NCBI GenBank assembly: GCA_900208305.1
Contig: OAPG01000003.1
Span: 1,302,001 to 1,366,000, forward strand
DNA: 64,000 bases
Reading direction: 5' to 3'
Source of the DNA: Melanopsichium pennsylvanicum
Taxonomy: Eukaryota; Basidiomycota; Ustilaginomycetes; Ustilaginales
Part shown: positions 62,501 to 64,000 of the stretch, one piece after another
How the letters are laid out: each line of letters begins with the position of its first letter
Numbering within the stretch: position 1 is the first letter of the stretch
The notes under the pieces: generated by a model
Told to the model about the DNA's origin: nothing
Database searches by the model: none
The model's input: only the letters and a program-made list of their open reading frames with translations
Made by a program: the position numbers and the translations under genes

Positions 62501-63088
62501 ACTTCGCATGGTGGACCTTGCATTCTTGGCGCTATGCTTGGCGTCGATGAGCGTGAGTTCCTGATCGGCGTCTCCGAGCTCGCCCATGTCACCTATGAGG
62601 CACCAATCGATGGCCGACGGGCCTGCATCGCCGGGTGGTCCGGGATGAACGATGAGAGTCAACCATGTGTTGTAGACTTTCGGTGGGACGTGCTTGGTAA
62701 GGAAAGGGCAAATGATGAGATCGGGTTGTGCCAGCTCAGCGGCCTCGATCATGAGCGCCGGCGAAAGAGCATACTCGACTGTGACTGCGTGGCTTTTCTC
62801 CCTGAGCACGAGCGCCATACGCTGTTGATGAAATCAAAAAAAAAAAAAAATACAGCAAGCCATATCCAATCAGATCAAATTTGTCAATAGCCTGATCTCC
62901 AAGTTCGGTAGCCGGCCCAGATCCGGCTTTCGTCTCATATGAATTGGAAAATACGGAATGGGCTGAGGCTGGATAAGTCTTGTTAGATGTAGGTGATGGG
63001 GGAAGGAGGTGGGTTGAACCAAGGACAGGGGCTGGTAACGTACCTGTGCGAGCGAGTTGAAGGCTGTGCAGATGAAGAGAATCTTCAT
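59522..63088 (-). CDS. HypX/HoxX-like protein: formyltransferase + enoyl-CoA hydratase domains
   Basis: Two exons, 63088-63044 (15 codons) and 62821-59522, with a 222-bp intron (GTACGT...CAG), join to 1114 aa. The splice restores MKILFICTAFNSLAQ-RMALVLRE, the usual HypX start. Residues 1-300 are the N10-formyl-THF transferase part: LIVHPGPPGDAGPSAIDW (His74) and GVTVLQAIEAFDAGPVW (Asp136) keep the catalytic pair, and LQRIRSADSQPG and GTPLFLYNA follow in the C-terminal subdomain. Residues 410-600 are the crotonase-fold part: HADFYNGAFST, GGPGYFSNGIALNVIE, RGNAAAGG (oxyanion hole), NPHYRGLG and GSE (540-542). In bacteria HypX makes CO from formyl-THF via formyl-CoA for [NiFe]-hydrogenase. The last 395 residues are a Ser/Arg-rich extension not found in bacterial HypX. 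Location and role in a fungus are unknown. Confidence 0.9.
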
Positions 63089-64000
63089 TGTGATATGAGC
63101 CCACCTAGAAAAAGCAGTTGTTGCTGGAGCTTCAGTGGAATTTCGACTTTGTAGAAAAATTGACACAAGTGGTTGAAAGAGAGGATGAAGCCGAGACGGC
63201 GACCTGGACGGGGCTGCTTGCAGTGGTAAGCTTGTGAGGCAGCACAAGGCAGCGATCAAGCTAGAACAAGAAGGTTCGCGAGATTGAAGGTGCGTAGATT
63301 GAGTTCAATTAAGTGAAGCAGGTTTGGGCTAAGCGCAAGTTATGGTCAACGGGATGTCGGAAGAGCACGAGAGCGAACGGCGAGAAAGAGGGACAAGGCG
63401 AAGAGAAGGGGAGATGATTCAAAGTATCTTGTTGTTAGTATATGTACTTGAGAATGAGCGGATCAGCAAGAGGGTCTACTAGGCTAGGAGGGGAACAATA
63501 AAAAGCGATCCAATAGATCTGAGCGAGAGGAGACAGCTTCGCAGGAACATCGGAGCTTCAAGTCAACACTGCGAGCAGCATGTTGTAGAGGAATCATTTC
63601 GCTCGATGTAGATAGGAAGAATGCTGGAAATGAAAGGGTGGGAACAGTGAGGGCCGGGGGAACATCAGTGGGCCAGTGAAGCCGGCACAAGGGAGGTTAA
63701 CAGGAACGAAGAAGCGGACCGATGCAGGAGCTATTTTATACATGTTGCTACCGTGGGATTGGAGCCCTTTGCAGCTCTTCCACCAGCACCTTCCATGTGG
63801 CGCCGTGATCAAGGCCAACAAATGAGTCCGACAGGGCGTGGGAGAGCAAATGGACGCTTATGTCGCCAAATGCACTGCCCGGTAATGCAAGCAAAACGAC
63901 GGTCGACACAAACCTTACTTGAAGGAGGGGCTTGGGAAGTTTACAGGGACGGAAGAATCTTGAGACCTACAACGCAAGATTGTGCTCCTCTGACCGAAAG
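63089..64000. other. Upstream region of the HypX gene to window end
   Basis: No gene supported in 0.9 kb. The stretch next to the start codon is purine-rich on the plus strand, so pyrimidine-rich in the direction of HypX transcription, consistent with promoter and leader. Frames of 65-75 codons show no motif. Confidence 0.5.

Noticed and set aside
57965..63088. Functional pairing of the Dal5-type permease with the HypX gene
   Set aside because: They are neighbours on one strand but 1.6 kb apart with separate promoters; nothing in the sequence links their substrates.

Overview
The window reads as nuclear DNA of a basidiomycete yeast or smut fungus, most likely Ustilaginales (inference from gene content and style). 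Genes are dense, lie on both strands and are mostly single-exon. Introns are few and short (84-222 bp) with GT..AG ends. Proteins carry long Ser/Gln/acidic low-complexity stretches. No rRNA, tRNA, CRISPR array or prokaryotic-type operon was recognised. Exon joins given below were worked out by hand from splice signals, reading phase and family similarity.
Layout. 0-1 kb: the 3' end of a Ty1/copia retrotransposon with a probable LTR. 1.5-9.6 kb: a large ER-type membrane transporter-like protein (ArAE_2_N/DUF2421), a repeat-rich spacer with about 103 ACT triplets, and an acidic nuclear-type protein. 9.8-20 kb: GPI-transamidase subunit PIG-S/Gpi17, a dysferlin-domain peroxin (Pex23/24/30 family), ATP12 and an FHIP (FTS-Hook-interacting) protein. 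20.5-27.6 kb: complex I NDUFA2/B8 subunit, Dom34/Pelota and a kinesin-8. 27.9-38.2 kb: an S9 prolyl-oligopeptidase-like enzyme with a large insertion in its hydrolase domain, an unrecognised nuclear-type protein, an SDR oxidoreductase and a Zn2Cys6 transcription factor. 40-46 kb: a 7-exon GPI-anchored Kre9/Knh1-type wall protein with microexons, a Gln-rich protein ending in a CaaX box, and EMC10. 46.5-58 kb: an AFG1 ATPase fused to a J domain, BUD23, DRE2, MDM12 and a Dal5-type MFS permease. 59.5-63.1 kb: a eukaryotic HypX/HoxX homologue (formyltransferase plus enoyl-CoA-hydratase domains) with a fungal C-terminal extension.
Most genes are housekeeping and are arranged as divergent or convergent pairs rather than as a cluster. 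Several serve mitochondria or organelle contacts (ATP12, NDUFA2, AFG1-J, MDM12) or the ER and GPI pathway (PIG-S, EMC10, the ArAE protein). The observations most worth following are the HypX homologue in a lineage not known to have [NiFe]-hydrogenase, the AFG1-J fusion with a second presequence-like motif inside it, the 250-residue insertion in the S9 hydrolase, the 10/18/21-bp microexons, and a TACTGTA/TACAGTA heptamer that recurs only in non-coding DNA.
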